Shown in pieces: positions 1 through 8,662 of a DNA stretch of 64,000 nt. The notes below the pieces were generated by a model. It saw only the letters and a program-made list of their open reading frames with translations. It did no database searches and was not told where the DNA came from. Each line of letters begins with the position of its first letter. Positions within the stretch are counted from its first letter, which is position 1. Source of the stretch: Campylobacter geochelonis (lineage in GTDB: Bacteria; Campylobacterota; Campylobacteria; Campylobacterales; Campylobacteraceae); contig NZ_CP053844.1 in NCBI RefSeq assembly GCF_013201685.1, forward strand, positions 1,178,001-1,242,000. Reading direction: 5' to 3'. A program made the position numbers and the translations under genes.

Positions 1-1
1 T

Positions 2-88
2 TTGGTTATAAATATCAAAAGCGAAGATAAAGATTGTGTGCTTGAATACATTAAGAAAACAGGCGTTTTATGGGAGATAATGGAGTAA
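2..88 (+). CDS. metN: MetN C-terminal end (partial)
   Basis: Open frame from the window edge to TAA at 86-88, about 28 residues ending KKTGVLWEIME. The length and pattern (charged helix, then a short strand) fit the tail of the NIL domain at the C-terminus of MetN, the ATPase of the methionine ABC importer. The call rests mainly on context: metI and two metQ genes follow on the same strand. The ATPase core lies outside the window, so the assignment is an inference. Confidence 0.6.
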   Translation: MVINIKSEDKDCVLEYIKKTGVLWEIME

Positions 89-131
89 ATTTTATAAACA
101 AGATAGTTTTAAATAAATCATGGAGCAGAAA

Positions 132-431
132 ATGAAAAAAATATTTTTAACCTTTGTTTTAGTTGGATGTTGGCTAAATTTAGCTTTAGCAAGTGATCTT
201 GGTAAGGGCTTTAATGCTTTAACTAGTGGCGATTTTAAATCTGCTTTTGAAAATTTTAAGCTAGCTTGCGATAAAAACGATGCTCTTGGGTGTAATGCTC
301 TTGGAAATCTATATAAAAAAGGTAAAGGCGTTGAGCAAAATAATGAGTTGGCTAAAAAATATTATAAAAAAGCTTGTGAGTTAGGCTTAAAACCGGCTTG
401 TGATAGTCAAGATAATTCAGACAAAAACTAG
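132..431 (+). CDS. secreted Sel1-repeat protein
   Basis: Small protein of 99 residues with a signal peptide (hydrophobic FLTFVLVGCWLNLALA) followed by Sel1/TPR-like repeats: an ALGNLYKKGKGVEQN unit and a YYKKACELG helix with paired cysteines, as in Helicobacter cysteine-rich proteins (Hcp). An ATG exists at 120, but GGAG at 122-125 is spaced 6 nt from the ATG at 132, so I start there. It sits between metN and metI, which is unusual for a methionine transport operon. The repeats suggest protein-protein interaction in the periplasm; the specific function is unknown. A decayed paralogue follows directly. Confidence 0.75.
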   Translation: MKKIFLTFVLVGCWLNLALASDLGKGFNALTSGDFKSAFENFKLACDKNDALGCNALGNLYKKGKGVEQNNELAKKYYKKACELGLKPACDSQDNSDKN

Positions 432-449
432 GCTAAATTTAGCAAATTT

Positions 450-741
450 ATGAAAGAATTATATGAAAAAATAGCCTTAAGCTTAATGCTAATTTTGGTG
501 GCAAATTTAGCATTAGCTGATGATTTAAGCATGGCAAGAGAATTTTATATAAAAAATTAAAAAAGCTTTTGAGTATGCAAATTTATCTTGTCAGAAAAAT
601 AGCGCTGATAGATGTGCGACACTTGGAGCCTTTTATTTTAAAGGCATAGGCGTAAAAGAAAAGCTATAAAAAGGCTGAAAAAGCTTTTTAAAAAGTTTGC
701 AAACTAGGATTTCATGATACTTGCAAGCGGCAAAATAGCTT
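450..741 (+). pseudogene. decayed Sel1-repeat protein
   Basis: An ATG at 450 opens a signal-peptide-like start (MKELYEKIALSLMLILVANL) that stops at TAA 558-560. The same frame then resumes with KAFEYANLSCQKNSADRC and a Sel1 unit (LGAFYFKGIGVKE) before another TAA near 666, and a further shifted piece gives KKAEKAF and a cysteine-containing tail. This is a paralogue of the upstream gene broken by at least two stops or shifts. It is probably not expressed as a full protein. Confidence 0.7.
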
Positions 742-838
742 AAAGAAAGCGAATATTAACAAAATTATAAATTTGCTTTGAAAGATAGTTTATAAAAGCA
801 AAAATTAACAAAAATTATATTTTAATGGAGATTATTTA

Positions 839-1495
839 ATGAATACTATGGACATTTTTACTAGAATTTTACTTCCTGCGACTTGGGATACCTTATATAT
901 GAGCGTTATTTCTACAATTATTGCTTTTATTTTTGGCTTGATTCCTGCGATTTTACTGATTTTAAGCGATAAAAACGGACTAAGACCAAATAAAACTTTA
1001 TATTCAATTCTAGATGTCGTTGTAAATATTCTTAGAAGTTTTCCATTTATCATACTTATAATTATATTATTTCCTTTTACAAAACTTATAGTAGGAACAA
1101 GTATTGGAACAACTGCTGCTATTGTTCCACTTGCTATTGGAACTGCTCCGTTTGTTGCAAGACTGATTGAAAGTGCTTTAAAGGAGGTAGATACCGGCAT
1201 AATCGAAGCTGCAAAGAGCTTTGGAGCAAGCGATTGGCAAATTATTTTTAAAGTTATGTTTGTTGAAGCCATCCCTTCTATTATCAACGCTTTAACCCTC
1301 ACACTTATCGTAGTTATCGGCTTTTCTGCAATGGCTGGAACTGTTGGTGGTGGTGGGCTTGGTGATATCGCAATTCGCTATGGATATCAAAGATTTCGCC
1401 CAGATATTATGGCATATACTGTTGTGATTTTGATTATAATGGTGCAAATTTTTCAGATAATAGGAAATTTACTTTATAAGATGACCAAAAAATAG
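839..1495 (+). CDS. metI: methionine ABC transporter permease MetI
   Basis: Inner-membrane permease of the MetNIQ importer for methionine. The 218 residues hold about five membrane segments and the cytoplasmic coupling loop EAAKSFGASDWQIIFKVMF, the EAA motif that docks on MetN. The C-terminal AGTVGGGGLGDIAIRYGY stretch is typical of MetI. The length matches the family (about 215). GGAG at 827-830 sits 8 nt before ATG 839. It lies downstream of the probable metN end, separated by the Sel1 gene and its remnant, so the operon has been expanded internally. Confidence 0.95.
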   Translation: MNTMDIFTRILLPATWDTLYMSVISTIIAFIFGLIPAILLILSDKNGLRPNKTLYSILDVVVNILRSFPFIILIIILFPFTKLIVGTSIGTTAAIVPLAIGTAPFVARLIESALKEVDTGIIEAAKSFGASDWQIIFKVMFVEAIPSIINALTLTLIVVIGFSAMAGTVGGGGLGDIAIRYGYQRFRPDIMAYTVVILIIMVQIFQIIGNLLYKMTKK

Positions 1496-1704
1496 TTTTT
1501 TAATATATATAAATTATCTTATCGTTTTAAAAGCGTAAAATAGTAGTTTTATAATATATTTATAAAATATACTTTTAAATTTAATGTTACGTTTTTACAC
1601 AAATTTAGTAGATTTTTACTTTTATTTAGCATAAATTTAAAGAATTAAACTTTAATAAATTTAAACTTATTAAAATACCAAATATATAAAATCAAGGAGA
1701 GATT

Positions 1705-2475
1705 TTGAAGATTATAGCTTTTATTACTTTTTTATTATTAAGTTTACATGCTAAAGATAGCGATAAAATCATACGAGTTGGCACAGTTCCTGTTCCTCAC
1801 GCTCAAATTTTAGAAGTTATTGAGCCGATTTTAGAAAAAGAAGGCTATGAGCTAGTTATTAGCGAAATAGATGATAAGATACTAAACTATGCTCTTGAAG
1901 ATGGTCAAATAGATGCAAATTTTTATCAGCATGAGCCATATTTACTCGAATTTAACAAACAAGAAAAAACTCATCTTGTAAAAACCATCGCAACTCATCT
2001 CGAACCAATGGCAATTTATAGTAAAAAAGTAAAAAATATCTCAGAGCTGCCAGATGGCGCCGTTATAAGTATACCAAACGATCCGGTAAACGAAAGCAGA
2101 GCACTGCTGCTTTTACAAGAAGCAGGAGTTATAAAACTTGATGATAAAAATGTTTTAAAAACAGATTTTGATATTATCTCAAATCCAAAAAATATAACTA
2201 TAAAAACTATGCAAGCAGCCATTTTACCGCGTAGCATAGATGATGTTAGTGCTTCTATTATCAGTACATCTTATGCTATGGCAGCTGGATTAAACCCAAA
2301 AAAAGATGGTATTTTTATAGAAAATAAAAACAGCCCTTATGTAAACATCATCGCTGTAAAAGATGGCACGCAAGATAGCGCTAAAATCAAAGCTTTAGAC
2401 AAAGCACTTTTAAGCGATGAAGTGAGAAATTTTATCATAAAACAGTATAATGGCACTGTTATTCCAGCATTTTAA
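1705..2475 (+). CDS. metQ: methionine-binding protein MetQ, copy 1
   Basis: Periplasmic substrate-binding protein of the NlpA/MetQ family (256 residues) that delivers methionine to MetNI. It starts with TTG at 1705 behind AAGGAGAG. The family signature runs through VPHAQILEVIEPIL, DANFYQHEPYL, HLEPMAIYSKK and the SIPNDPVNESRALLLLQEAG substrate-loop region. The leader (KIIAFITFLLLSLHAKD) has no lipobox cysteine, so the protein should be soluble and periplasmic rather than a lipoprotein. A close paralogue follows 20 bp downstream. Confidence 0.93.
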   Translation: MKIIAFITFLLLSLHAKDSDKIIRVGTVPVPHAQILEVIEPILEKEGYELVISEIDDKILNYALEDGQIDANFYQHEPYLLEFNKQEKTHLVKTIATHLEPMAIYSKKVKNISELPDGAVISIPNDPVNESRALLLLQEAGVIKLDDKNVLKTDFDIISNPKNITIKTMQAAILPRSIDDVSASIISTSYAMAAGLNPKKDGIFIENKNSPYVNIIAVKDGTQDSAKIKALDKALLSDEVRNFIIKQYNGTVIPAF

Positions 2476-2495
2476 ATCAACCCAAAGGAGAAAAA

Positions 2496-3266
2496 ATGAG
2501 AAAAATATTAGTTGGCGCAGCTCTTGCGTCTTTATTTATAGTTGGCGAAAATGCCGAAAAATTAGTAGTTGCAGCTACTCCAGTTCCTCACGCTGAAATT
2601 TTAAAAGTTATTGAGCCGCAACTTAAAAAAGCTGGTTTTGAGCTTGAAATTCGCGAATTTAATGACTATGTTATACCAAATTTAGCTACTGAAGATGGCG
2701 AAGTTGATGCAAATTTCTTTCAACATACGCCTTATTTAGATGAGTTTAACAAAAACAAAGGTACCCATTTGATAAAAACTGTAGGCGTTCATCTTGAGCC
2801 AATGGCGGTTTATAGCAAAAAAATCAAAGATTTAAAAGAGATAAAAGATGGTGCAAAAGTTAGCATACCAAACGACCCTACAAACGAATCGCGAGCTCTT
2901 GATGTGTTAGCAACTGCTGGGCTGATTGAGCTTAATGATGTGGCTTTAAAAACACCACTAGATATCGTTAAAAACCCTAAAAACCTAAAATTCACAGAAA
3001 TTGAAGCTGCAACATTACCAAGAACTTTAGATGATGTTGAAATCGCAGTTATAAACACAAACTTTGCTATGAATGCTGGTCTAAATCCTACAAAAGACGC
3101 ACTTGCTATAGAAAGCAAAGACAGCCCATACGTAAACATTGTCGTTGTCAAAGCTGGCAATGAAAATAGCGCTAAGACAAAAGCACTAAATGAAGCGATT
3201 ACAAGTAAAGAAGTTAAAGAATTTATTGAAACTAAATACAAAGGCGCGATAGTTCCTGCGTTTTAA
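2496..3266 (+). CDS. metQ: methionine-binding protein MetQ, copy 2
   Basis: Second NlpA/MetQ-type binding protein, also 256 residues and clearly homologous to the copy before it (shared PVPHA.IL.VIEP, DANF.QH.PYL.EFNK, HLEPMA.YSKK, SIPNDP.NESRAL and SPYVNI blocks). AAGGAG lies just before ATG 2496. The leader again lacks a lipobox cysteine. The tandem arrangement points to duplication and possibly different substrates, for example L- and D-methionine or methionyl peptides; that is inference. A strong intrinsic terminator follows directly and closes the cluster. Confidence 0.93.
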   Translation: MRKILVGAALASLFIVGENAEKLVVAATPVPHAEILKVIEPQLKKAGFELEIREFNDYVIPNLATEDGEVDANFFQHTPYLDEFNKNKGTHLIKTVGVHLEPMAVYSKKIKDLKEIKDGAKVSIPNDPTNESRALDVLATAGLIELNDVALKTPLDIVKNPKNLKFTEIEAATLPRTLDDVEIAVINTNFAMNAGLNPTKDALAIESKDSPYVNIVVVKAGNENSAKTKALNEAITSKEVKEFIETKYKGAIVPAF

Positions 3267-3276
3267 TACAAACTAC

Positions 3277-3298
3277 AAAGCCCCAAAAATGGGGCTTT
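3277..3298 (+). terminator. intrinsic terminator after metQ copy 2
   Basis: Perfect stem AAAGCCCC / GGGGCTTT around an AAAAAT loop, 10 nt after the second metQ stop codon. It ends the methionine transport cluster. Confidence 0.85.
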
Positions 3299-3390
3299 AC
3301 CCCTTAAATTTATAAAAATACATCTTGCGCCGTTATCTAAATATTAATAAAAAAATTAAATAAAAAATTATTTGTTTAGTATATTTTATG

Positions 3391-3396
3391 TATAAT
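3391..3396 (+). promoter_or_regulatory. -10 box of the peb4 promoter
   Basis: TATAAT preceded by a T-rich stretch, as in Campylobacter sigma-70 promoters, which lack a conserved -35. Transcription would begin near 3403, downstream of the ATG at 3388, which supports the peb4 start at 3424. Confidence 0.65.
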
Positions 3397-3423
3397 AACG
3401 CAAAACTTTTTAAAGGAAAAATT

Positions 3424-4254
3424 ATGAATAAAATTTTACTTACAACCCTTAGTTTGGCTACTGCAATTAGCCTAAATGCTGCTGTTTTAGCAACCGCTGG
3501 CGATATAAAAGTAACTGATGAAGATATCGCTCCACTTTTGCAACCTCAAGGCGGAATGCACGGCATGATGGGCGATGTTAAGGTTTCTGAAGCTGATAAG
3601 AAAAATATGGTAGATAATGTTATAAAATACAAACTTTTAGTCAAACAAGCAAAAGATAGTGGCATACAAAAAGATCCTGAGTATAAAAAAAGTATGGATA
3701 TGATGGCTGATAGCTTAGCTTTTCAAGTATGGCAAAAAAAGGAATTTGATAAAGTAAAAGTAAGCGATGCTGATGCAAAAAAATTCTATGATGAAAATGC
3801 AGATAAACTTTTTATGAAACCAGATGAAGTTAAAGCTAAACACATCTTAGTTGATGATGAAAAAAAGGCAAAAGAGATTATCGCTAAGCTTGCAAAAGTA
3901 GAAAAATCAAAGTTAAAAGATGAATTTTCTAAAGTCGCAGGAGCTGAGTCAAAAGACCCAACTGCTAAACAAAATGGCGGAGATTTAGGCTGGTTTAGCA
4001 AAAATCAAATGGTAAAAGAATTTGGCGATGCAGCATTTGCACTAAAAGATGGCGAAATGAGCAAAACTCCTGTTAAATCTGATTTTGGTTATCATATAAT
4101 CTTAAAAGAAGAGAGTAAAAAAGCCCAAAAAGTTCCATTTGATAGTGTTAAAGATATGATTAAAGAAAGCCTTAAAGGTCAAAAATTTCAACAAGAAATA
4201 ACTACTAAAAGCGATGAACTTTTCAAAAAAGCCAACGTAAAATACACAAAATAA
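3424..4254 (+). CDS. peb4: PEB4-type periplasmic peptidyl-prolyl isomerase
   Basis: SurA-like periplasmic chaperone and parvulin-type prolyl isomerase (276 residues), homologous to C. jejuni PEB4/Cbf2, which assists outer-membrane protein folding. It has a signal peptide (NKILLTTLSLATAISLNA), an N-terminal chaperone region with the QPQGGMHGMMGD insert, and a rotamase core: VKAKHILVDDEKKA, GGDLGWFSKNQMVKEF, ALKDGEMSKTPVKSDFGYH. A longer frame opens at 3388, but AAGGA at 3412-3417 and the -10 box favour ATG 3424. It is monocistronic, with its own promoter and terminator. Confidence 0.92.
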   Translation: MNKILLTTLSLATAISLNAAVLATAGDIKVTDEDIAPLLQPQGGMHGMMGDVKVSEADKKNMVDNVIKYKLLVKQAKDSGIQKDPEYKKSMDMMADSLAFQVWQKKEFDKVKVSDADAKKFYDENADKLFMKPDEVKAKHILVDDEKKAKEIIAKLAKVEKSKLKDEFSKVAGAESKDPTAKQNGGDLGWFSKNQMVKEFGDAAFALKDGEMSKTPVKSDFGYHIILKEESKKAQKVPFDSVKDMIKESLKGQKFQQEITTKSDELFKKANVKYTK

Positions 4255-4257
4255 CAC

Positions 4258-4280
4258 AAAAGCCCATTTTTGGGCTTTTT
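4258..4280 (+). terminator. intrinsic terminator after peb4
   Basis: AAAGCCCA / TGGGCTTT stem with a TTT loop and a following T-run, 4 nt after the stop codon. Confidence 0.85.
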
Positions 4281-4365
4281 CTTTTTTAAACTCGAAAAAC
4301 AAACATAAAAAATAACTAAATTTAAGCAAGTTTTGGTAAACTTTGCCTTTTACTAAGGAGTTTCG

Positions 4366-4974
4366 TTGTTAAAAGAAATTATAGATTTTATCGTCCAAAC
4401 AGTCGGCGCTTGGGGATATCCAGGGATATTTTTTATGATGTTTTTAGAGAGTAGTTTTTTTCCTTTTCCTAGCGAAGTTGTTATGATACCAGCTGGATAC
4501 TTGATACACAAAGGTCAGATGAGTTGGAGCTTAGCATTTATCGCTGGAGTTGGCGGTTCGCTTGCGGGAGCGATTTTTAACTACTATTTATGCTACTTTT
4601 TTGGCCGAAAACTTATAGAAAAATATGGTAAATTTGTTGGCATAAATGATGAAAAAATGAATAAATTTGAAGCATTTTTTAACAAACACGGCGAAATTTC
4701 CACCTTTAACTGCCGTTTAATCCCAGGCATTCGTCAATACATCAGCCTTCCAGCTGGACTTGCAAAGATGAATATGTTTAAATTCTGCCTTTATACATCG
4801 CTTGGCGCTGGAATTTGGGTTTTGATTTTGATGATTTTAGGCTTTTATCTTGGGCAAAACGAGGCGCTTTTAAAAGAAAAACTTCATATCATCACCATAA
4901 CTTTACTAGTAATAGTTGCAGCTATATCGCTTGTTTATCTATATTTTGTTAAAAAATCTTCTAAAAAACTTTAG
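4366..4974 (+). CDS. DedA-family membrane protein
   Basis: Integral membrane protein of 202 residues from the DedA (SNARE-associated/VTT) family, members of which recycle undecaprenyl phosphate or move phospholipids across the inner membrane. Diagnostic motifs are [19 protein letters not shown] near the N-terminus and [17 protein letters not shown], which carries the family's conserved arginine pair and glycines. Four to five membrane segments; the C-terminus is basic. It starts with TTG at 4366, 5 nt after AAGGAG. It stands alone between peb4 and a long spacer; the exact lipid substrate cannot be read from sequence. Confidence 0.88.
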   Translation: MLKEIIDFIVQTVGAWGYPGIFFMMFLESSFFPFPSEVVMIPAGYLIHKGQMSWSLAFIAGVGGSLAGAIFNYYLCYFFGRKLIEKYGKFVGINDEKMNKFEAFFNKHGEISTFNCRLIPGIRQYISLPAGLAKMNMFKFCLYTSLGAGIWVLILMILGFYLGQNEALLKEKLHIITITLLVIVAAISLVYLYFVKKSSKKL

Positions 4975-4981
4975 CAAATTT

Positions 4982-5030
4982 AAAGGCTTAAGATAGCAAA
5001 ACATACTCACAATTTTTCTTAAGCCTTTTT
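4982..5030 (+). terminator. intrinsic terminator after dedA
   Basis: AAGGCTTAAGA and TCTTAAGCCTT form an 11-bp stem around a loop of about 24 nt, followed by TTT. Placed just after the dedA stop. Confidence 0.75.
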
Positions 5031-5477
5031 ACGTTATGCAAATTTAAACTAAGTTTTAAAATAACTTTATTATTTGTATCTTAAAATTAAATTTTAACCA
5101 TGCTCAATTTAATTGGCAAAATATAGTCTAAATTTAAAATATAAATTTTCAATTTTATAGCGTGGTTAAATTTAATAAAGCGGAGTTAAATTTACAACGC
5201 CATATTTTATTTTACCTATACAAAATATCAAATTTTTCTAGTAAAACGCAAAGAGCCATTAAATTTATTAAAGTTTTTTAAGAGAGCAAAAATTTATAAA
5301 AACCAGCTTTAAAAGTAAAATTATTGATTTGCCCTCTTAACAGATACGCCATTTTACATCAATATAAAAATCGCAAAGTATCGAATTTCGTAAAATCTTT
5401 AAAAAATGTTTAAATTTAAAACAAAAACTTTAAAAATTTCTTAATTTTTACACAAAAAAGAGATTAGAAATTTTTAA
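5031..5477. other. AT-rich spacer between dedA and eptC (convergent)
   Basis: No convincing reading frame. The only structure I see is an imperfect inverted repeat: TTAAGAGAGCAAAA near 5278-5291 against ATTTGCCCTCTTAA near 5327-5340 (12 of 14 pairs). It might act as a loose terminator hairpin for the minus-strand eptC gene. Confidence 0.4.
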
Positions 5478-7013
5478 CTACATAACAAATATATCTAAAT
5501 TTGGATTATAAATACTACTTTTCACACCGTAAAATCCAAGAACAAAATAAAAAATATTATCGTGCGAGAATTTATCATTTTTTATACTTTCTAGCCTATT
5601 TAATTTTGCTTTATCGCTTAGCCAAAATATCGCTGGAATGTGCTTTTGCTCATCTGGAGCTATGGCGTAAGGCATTCCGTGCAGATAGATATCATGCTCG
5701 CCTAAACTCTCCCCATGGTCGCTTGCAAAAAACATACCAACATCAAATTTATTATCCACTTTTTTAAGCGAATCAACTAAATTTGAAAGCAAAAAATCAG
5801 TATATCTAATCGAGTTATCATAAGTATTTTCGATCTGCGATAGTGAGCATGTTCCTAGCTTTGAAGTATCGCACGTAGGAGTGAATTTTTTAAACTCACT
5901 CGGATACTCCTTATAATAAACCGGCCCATGAGCGCCTTGTAGGTGAAGGACTATAAGAGTTGTTTTGTTTAAATTTGGTATCAAATTTGATGCATCGTTA
6001 AATACATTTTTATCAAAATCGCTTGCATTATAAATTTGCGTCTGCTCTTTTTTAACCCTATCACATACGCCCTTGCAACCTCCAGAGTTGTTATCAAACC
6101 AAAATATATCAACCCCAGCTTTGCTTAAAACATCTAGTAAATTCCCTCTATTTTCCACTCGTTTTGCATCAAACTCGCTTCTGCCTAAACCAGAAAACAA
6201 GCATGGTACACTCACGGCTGTGGCAGTTCCGCACGAGTAGAAATTTGTAAAACTTACAACATCTTTTTTCTCTAAAAACTCATTTGTATCGTGCGTAGTG
6301 TATCCGTTTAGCGAGTAATTTTTAGCCCTTTGCGTCTCGCCAACAACTAAAACAAACAATTTTGGCTTTTGACTTGGTTTAAGAGTTGCGTCAAGACCGA
6401 TTTGTTCAAATGGCACTTTTTTTGTTGGAAGTGATTTTTTGATGACTTTTTCCATAGAATAAAGCGGATAAAATGGATTTGTATAATACTTTAGCTCTCT
6501 ATTTTCGCGAAAAAACGAAAAGTATGTCTTACTATAAACTATAAAACTTCCACCGATAATAACCAAAGATAATGTTATAAAAACAAGTCTAAAAAACAGT
6601 TCAAATTTAGGTTTTTGATATATAATTTTTATTTTAAATATAATAAATATAAGAAAAATTATAATTAAAACAGCAAAGATTAAGTTTAAATTTAAAAGCG
6701 AAAATGCCTCTTTTCTATCTGTTTGCATAGCGTTTTCTAACATATTTGAATCAATTATCGTGCCATAACTCATACTAAAATACAAGCACAAACCCCCAAC
6801 TATCAAGCATAAAACAGTAAATGGCTTTAATAAATACGGTATGAAAAACACAGATACGATAAGCAGACAAATAGCATAAAAAACTAAAATAGAATCAAAT
6901 ATAAAAAGCAAATCATCGCTTCTAGAAAACATCTCTTTGAAAAAAACATAGTTTAAAGCTAGTAGCACCAAACTAAAAATAGGTATAAATTTAACAGAAC
7001 TAATCTTACTCAT
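5478..7013 (-). CDS. eptC: phosphoethanolamine transferase EptC/EptA-type
   Basis: Inner-membrane enzyme of 511 residues that transfers phosphoethanolamine from phosphatidylethanolamine to cell-surface targets (lipid A, LOS core and, in C. jejuni, flagellar rod and N-glycans). The N-terminal 170 residues form about five membrane helices. A periplasmic alkaline-phosphatase/sulfatase fold follows with VVGET (Glu226, metal ligand), CGTATAVSVPC (residues 261-271, with the threonine nucleophile) and SDHGESLGEHDIYLHG near residue 450 with metal-binding Asp and His. Length is usual for the family. AAAGGA precedes the ATG by 6 nt. Such enzymes confer resistance to cationic peptides. It stands alone on the minus strand. 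Confidence 0.9.
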   Translation of the reverse strand: MSKISSVKFIPIFSLVLLALNYVFFKEMFSRSDDLLFIFDSILVFYAICLLIVSVFFIPYLLKPFTVLCLIVGGLCLYFSMSYGTIIDSNMLENAMQTDRKEAFSLLNLNLIFAVLIIIFLIFIIFKIKIIYQKPKFELFFRLVFITLSLVIIGGSFIVYSKTYFSFFRENRELKYYTNPFYPLYSMEKVIKKSLPTKKVPFEQIGLDATLKPSQKPKLFVLVVGETQRAKNYSLNGYTTHDTNEFLEKKDVVSFTNFYSCGTATAVSVPCLFSGLGRSEFDAKRVENRGNLLDVLSKAGVDIFWFDNNSGGCKGVCDRVKKEQTQIYNASDFDKNVFNDASNLIPNLNKTTLIVLHLQGAHGPVYYKEYPSEFKKFTPTCDTSKLGTCSLSQIENTYDNSIRYTDFLLSNLVDSLKKVDNKFDVGMFFASDHGESLGEHDIYLHGMPYAIAPDEQKHIPAIFWLSDKAKLNRLESIKNDKFSHDNIFYFVLGFYGVKSSIYNPNLDIFVM

Positions 7014-7384
7014 CTAAATCCTTTGGATAGGCTGAGGCGAAATTATATGCTCAAATGGTTACTGTTTAATAAACAAAAAATATCTACAAAACTATAAATA
7101 ATTAAAATTTATATATATGACTCAAAGCTGTTTTAAAGAAACAAAGTAAAGTTTAGATAAGTTTTTCACTTCTTGCAAGATATTTTGGATAAGACTTTGG
7201 TAAATTTTTCTTTATACTATTTAAAATATTGTGCGTATCGATAAATTGTTTTTATTAAATTTACTATAAAATAATCAATTTTTATAAATTTATACTATTA
7301 CTTTATGAAAATTATATATTCAAAAACAATTTCTTAAAATTTAGCATAAATATACTTGAATAGTTATCATACAAATTCAAAAGC

Positions 7385-7403
7385 GATAATCATCAAAATT
7401 ATC
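7385..7403 (+). promoter_or_regulatory. candidate Fur box upstream of the NikK-like gene
   Basis: GATAATCATCAAAATTATC matches the classical 19-bp Fur box at 15 of 19 positions by my hand alignment and has perfect GATAAT/ATTATC ends. It lies about 120 bp before the start at 7522, in an otherwise featureless 508-bp AT-rich spacer (7014-7521) between divergent eptC and this gene. It implies iron-responsive repression of the 7522-8648 pair. Confidence 0.6.
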
Positions 7404-7521
7404 ATTTTATTAAATTTATACTGAATTTAAGCTCTAAAATAATACTATTATATTAAAAGTTTTATTTTATATGAAAATATAAAATAAAAGTATTATATAT
7501 TTTTATTTTTAAGGAGTTTTT

Positions 7522-8217
7522 ATGAAATTACTTAGTCCATTCATCGTAGCATATCTGCTTACATCTTCGCTTTTTGCTCACCAAATCATCGCCGAGAAAA
7601 AGGATAACCACTATGAAATCGCCTTTTGGGCACATGATGGTTTTAACAAATATGATAAAAAACAGTTAATGAGCGCAAAAGCATATGATATAAATGCAAA
7701 GCCTATTTTAAGCGGAATTGACTTTAGCAAGGATACGCCACAAATTTTAACCGATGGAAAAGTAGCCGTAGTAACAGCTGTTTTTGACGCGCTGTATTGG
7801 ACGCAAACAGATAAAGGATATGAAAATATTTCTCAAGATGAATTTAAAGGTGTCGTTTTTGACTCACTACGCTCCATAAAGCTTGGAAAAACATATTTTG
7901 CTTATAGCGAAAAACTTTCAAAACCGCTTGGTCTTGAGCTTGAAGTTACACCACTGATAAATCCGCTTACCATAAAAGTTGGCGAAAAACTGCCTGTTTT
8001 AGTCACTTATCAGGGTAAAGTCTTAAGTGGGGCTGAATTTGAGACAAAAGATGGCGAGCTTGATGGCGTAAAAACAGATGAATTTGGTATAGCTTTTGTG
8101 CCGATTAAGTCAAGCGGGCTTCAAATCATTGCCGCCGTACACACATATCCATATATTTTTGATAGACTTTCACAAAATATAACAGTTCAATCATCTATAA
8201 GCTTTGAGGTTAAGTAG
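7522..8217 (+). CDS. DUF4198/NikK-like periplasmic metal-handling protein
   Basis: Exported protein of 231 residues with a signal peptide ending at SLFA, so the mature chain would begin with histidine (HQIIAEKKDNHYEIAFWAHDG). This layout and the two-domain beta structure match the DUF4198 family, which includes NikK-type components of nickel/cobalt ECF uptake systems; an N-terminal histidine is thought to bind the metal. AAGGAG precedes ATG 7522. The next gene overlaps its stop codon by 1 nt and is the NikL-like partner. No permease or ATPase of such a system is nearby. The Fur box upstream suggests iron regulation. The metal is not established. Confidence 0.75.
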   Translation: MKLLSPFIVAYLLTSSLFAHQIIAEKKDNHYEIAFWAHDGFNKYDKKQLMSAKAYDINAKPILSGIDFSKDTPQILTDGKVAVVTAVFDALYWTQTDKGYENISQDEFKGVVFDSLRSIKLGKTYFAYSEKLSKPLGLELEVTPLINPLTIKVGEKLPVLVTYQGKVLSGAEFETKDGELDGVKTDEFGIAFVPIKSSGLQIIAAVHTYPYIFDRLSQNITVQSSISFEVK

Positions 8218-8648
8218 TGAAAAAACTCATCTTTTTAGCTATTTTTTGCATAAGCGCATACGCTCATATCGTTCAGTTTGATGTCGGAAGTGGGGGCGTT
8301 TATGCTTCTATATTTTTTGATAAAAACACGCCCGCAAAGTATTCAGAATATGAAATCTTTGCTCCAGATGCCTCACTAGCATTTGCAAGAGGATACACTG
8401 ATGCGCGAGGAGTTTTGGCTTTTGTGCCTGATAGAAGTGGAGCATGGCGCGTAGATGTTAAAGCTGGAAGCAATCATGGCGAACATAAAGCGACTTTTGT
8501 TATCAATGTTGATGAGAATTTGACTGTCGCTTCTGTCGGACAGAAGCCACTTTATAGCTCCTACTCCGCAATGTTTACTGGACTTGCGCTTATTATCGGA
8601 CTTTTTGGATTTTTATATGGGTTTAAAAATAGGCAAAAAAATACATAA
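8217..8648 (+). CDS. NikL-like membrane-anchored periplasmic protein
   Basis: Protein of 143 residues starting with GTG that overlaps the previous stop by 1 nt. The signal peptide ends at SAYA, giving another mature N-terminal histidine (HIVQFDVG). A beta-rich domain (residues 25-110) contains DARGVLAFVPDRSGAWRVDV and a histidine patch SNHGEHKA. One C-terminal membrane helix (AMFTGLALIIGLFGFLYGF) ends in a basic tail. This is the arrangement of NikL, the partner of NikK in nickel ECF transporters. The pair is presumably cotranscribed; the transported metal and cognate permease remain unknown. Confidence 0.72.
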   Translation: MKKLIFLAIFCISAYAHIVQFDVGSGGVYASIFFDKNTPAKYSEYEIFAPDASLAFARGYTDARGVLAFVPDRSGAWRVDVKAGSNHGEHKATFVINVDENLTVASVGQKPLYSSYSAMFTGLALIIGLFGFLYGFKNRQKNT

Positions 8649-8662
8649 ATTTTATGTATTTT
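8637..8662 (+). terminator. palindromic terminator overlapping the NikL-like stop codon
   Basis: AAAATACATAAA / TTTATGTATTTT is a perfect 12-bp inverted repeat that includes the TAA stop codon at 8646-8648. It is AT-only, so it would be a weak terminator. Confidence 0.5.

Noticed and set aside
1496-1704. SAM or other methionine riboswitch before the first metQ
   Set aside because: The 209-bp gap is almost pure AT without the stems of a known riboswitch class; these are also rare in Campylobacter.
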